Source: an uncultured Collinsella sp. (lineage in GTDB: Bacteria; Actinomycetota; Coriobacteriia; Coriobacteriales; Coriobacteriaceae). Taken from it: a stretch of 16,790 nt of DNA. The notes beneath the pieces are model-generated. The model ran no database searches. It worked only from the letters and a program-made list of their open reading frames with translations, and was not told where the DNA came from. Shown piece after piece: positions 15,801 to 16,790 of this stretch (positions within the stretch are counted from its first letter, which is position 1; each line of letters starts with the position of its first letter). Made by a program: the position numbers and the translations under genes. Location of the stretch: positions 1 to 16,790 of the forward strand of contig UQIC01000044.1 in assembly GCA_900540985.1 (NCBI GenBank), read 5' to 3'.

Positions 15801-15947
15801 TTGTTCAAAGCGGTAAAACCCGTGGTACAGATCGCTTTGTTGATCGTCGGAATTGCCATGGTGTGCTTTGGTGTTATGCGTGGCGAGGCGGATGCCGTGC
15901 TGGCCAAAGCGATTAGGCTGTGCTTGGAGTGTATCGGAATTGGATAA
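15801..15947 (+). CDS. Small membrane protein with CXXC motif (CD1871A-like)
   Basis: The product is 48 residues: a short basic start (MFKAVKP), one membrane helix (about 8-26, VVQIALLIVGIAMVCFGVM), the segment RGEADAVLAKAIRL and the ending CLECIGIG with the CXXC pair Cys41/Cys44. Size, layout and the C-terminal CLECIGIG match the family annotated as CD1871A family CXXC motif-containing protein, named after a Clostridioides difficile gene. The role is unknown; the pair of cysteines could be redox-active or bind a metal. TTG 15801 is supported by a good ribosome-binding site. The stop overlaps the start of the polyferredoxin gene by 8 bp, so the two are surely co-transcribed and probably work together. 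Confidence 0.82.
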   Translation: MFKAVKPVVQIALLIVGIAMVCFGVMRGEADAVLAKAIRLCLECIGIG

Positions 15948-16790
15948 AAGAGAAAACACTGCGTCGCATGTTTTGGCCCGATTTCGCGGATTCATTCAGG
16001 CGGCGGCGACGCTGGTCACCAATATTCACCTGCCAAACTTTGCCAAAGGAAGCATCTATCAGGGCGCGGGAAAAACAGTCTGCGTACCTGGACTTAATTG
16101 CTATTCGTGCCCCGCGGCATCGGGTGCGTGCCCCATCGGGTCGTTCCAGTCGGTGGTAGGTTCATCCAAGTTCAACTTTTCTTACTATGTTACCGGTACG
16201 CTCATTTTGCTCGGCGTGCTGCTGGGGCGCTTTGTATGTGGCTTTCTGTGCCCGTTTGGCTGGCTGCAGGAGCTGCTTCATAAGATTCCCGGCAAAAAGT
16301 TCTCCACGAAAAAGCTCAAGCCGCTCACATACATCAAGTACGTCGTGCTGCTGTTTGCCGTGGTGCTGCTGCCCGTCTTGGTGGTTAACGACGTGGGTAT
16401 GGGCGACCCGTTCTTTTGTAAGTACATCTGTCCACAGGGTGTGCTCGAGGGCGCCATTCCGCTGGCCATCGCCAATGCCGGCATTCGATCTGCGTTGGGA
16501 CATCTCTTTACTTGGAAACTTGCCGTTCTCATTGCCGTGGTAGTGCTGAGCGTTTTGTTCTACCGCCCCTTCTGCAAATGGATTTGTCCACTCGGCGCAT
16601 TCTATGCGCTCATGAATAGGGTGTCCCTACTGGGGATCCGGGTTGACGCATGCAAATGTGTCTCGTGCGGCAAGTGCTCAAAGGTTTGTCAGATGGACGT
16701 CGATGTGGTCCGCGCGCCCAATCATGCCGAATGCATCCGGTGCGGAAAGTGCATCGGGGCCTGTCCTGTCGATGCCATCAGCTATCGCTA
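15940..16790 (+). CDS. NapH/NosR-like membrane 4Fe-4S polyferredoxin, possibly cut at the right edge
   Basis: The frame is open from TTG 15940 to the edge: 283 residues and then the two bases TA, so the gene may end in the very next base. GGAG (15926-15929) lies 10 nt before the TTG. Near the N-terminus is a cysteine set C48, C54, C57, C64 (GLNCYSCPAASGACP). Three membrane helices lie at about 82-98, 131-149 and 191-207. Each is followed by a NapH-type motif: CGFLCPFGW (100-108), CKYICPQG (160-167) and CKWICPLG (212-219). Two ferredoxin motifs follow, with ligands C240/C243/C246/C250 and C265/C268/C271/C275. This is the layout of membrane proteins that pass electrons to or from a periplasmic or membrane partner. 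The small CXXC protein encoded just upstream is the obvious partner. The start codon is the least certain part. Confidence 0.85.
   Translation, partial: MDKRENTASHVLARFRGFIQAAATLVTNIHLPNFAKGSIYQGAGKTVCVPGLNCYSCPAASGACPIGSFQSVVGSSKFNFSYYVTGTLILLGVLLGRFVCGFLCPFGWLQELLHKIPGKKFSTKKLKPLTYIKYVVLLFAVVLLPVLVVNDVGMGDPFFCKYICPQGVLEGAIPLAIANAGIRSALGHLFTWKLAVLIAVVVLSVLFYRPFCKWICPLGAFYALMNRVSLLGIRVDACKCVSCGKCSKVCQMDVDVVRAPNHAECIRCGKCIGACPVDAISYR

Overview
The window looks like a chromosomal segment of a gut Coriobacteriia, most likely Collinsella or a close relative. The evidence is the fairly high G+C, the GTG/TTG starts, an actinobacterial-type SOS box (TCGAAC-N4-GTTCGA), a LAxTG-type cell-wall sorting signal, and proteins of the kinds common in that class. 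The genus is an inference; no rRNA or other taxonomic marker lies in the window.

Layout. Positions 1-689 (minus) hold the 5' part of a P-loop AAA+ ATPase gene that runs off the left edge. Three 13-bp repeats sit directly before its ribosome-binding site. Positions 936-5219 (minus) hold a two-gene operon for a divergent type IIA DNA topoisomerase: the ATPase/TOPRIM subunit first, then the DNA-cleaving subunit. It ends in a strong intrinsic terminator and is preceded by a perfect LexA box at 5318-5333. Positions 5377-6759 (minus) hold a second ATPase of the ATPase_2/DUF234 kind with a nuclease-like C-terminus. A two-armed inverted repeat of ACTCGG/CCGAGT units covers its probable promoter (6760-6865).

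A stand-alone lipoprotein gene follows on the plus strand (7161-8180) with its own terminator. A minus-strand block runs from 15710 down to 8293: an OmpR-type response regulator and a sensor histidine kinase (4-bp overlap), a LuxR-type regulator whose last codons appear frameshifted, and a 1455-residue Tat-exported surface protein with a LAGTGD anchor. Divergent from the two-component genes, on the plus strand, are a 48-residue membrane protein with a CXXC motif (CD1871A-like) and a NapH/NosR-like membrane polyferredoxin that runs to the right edge.

Likely connections. The topoisomerase operon is probably under SOS control. Each ATPase gene carries its own distinct array of palindromic repeats at its 5' end, which suggests autoregulation or another cognate DNA-protein pairing. 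The two-component system is a natural candidate to control the divergent redox pair. The LuxR regulator is placed to control the surface protein. These links come from position and motifs and are not proven.
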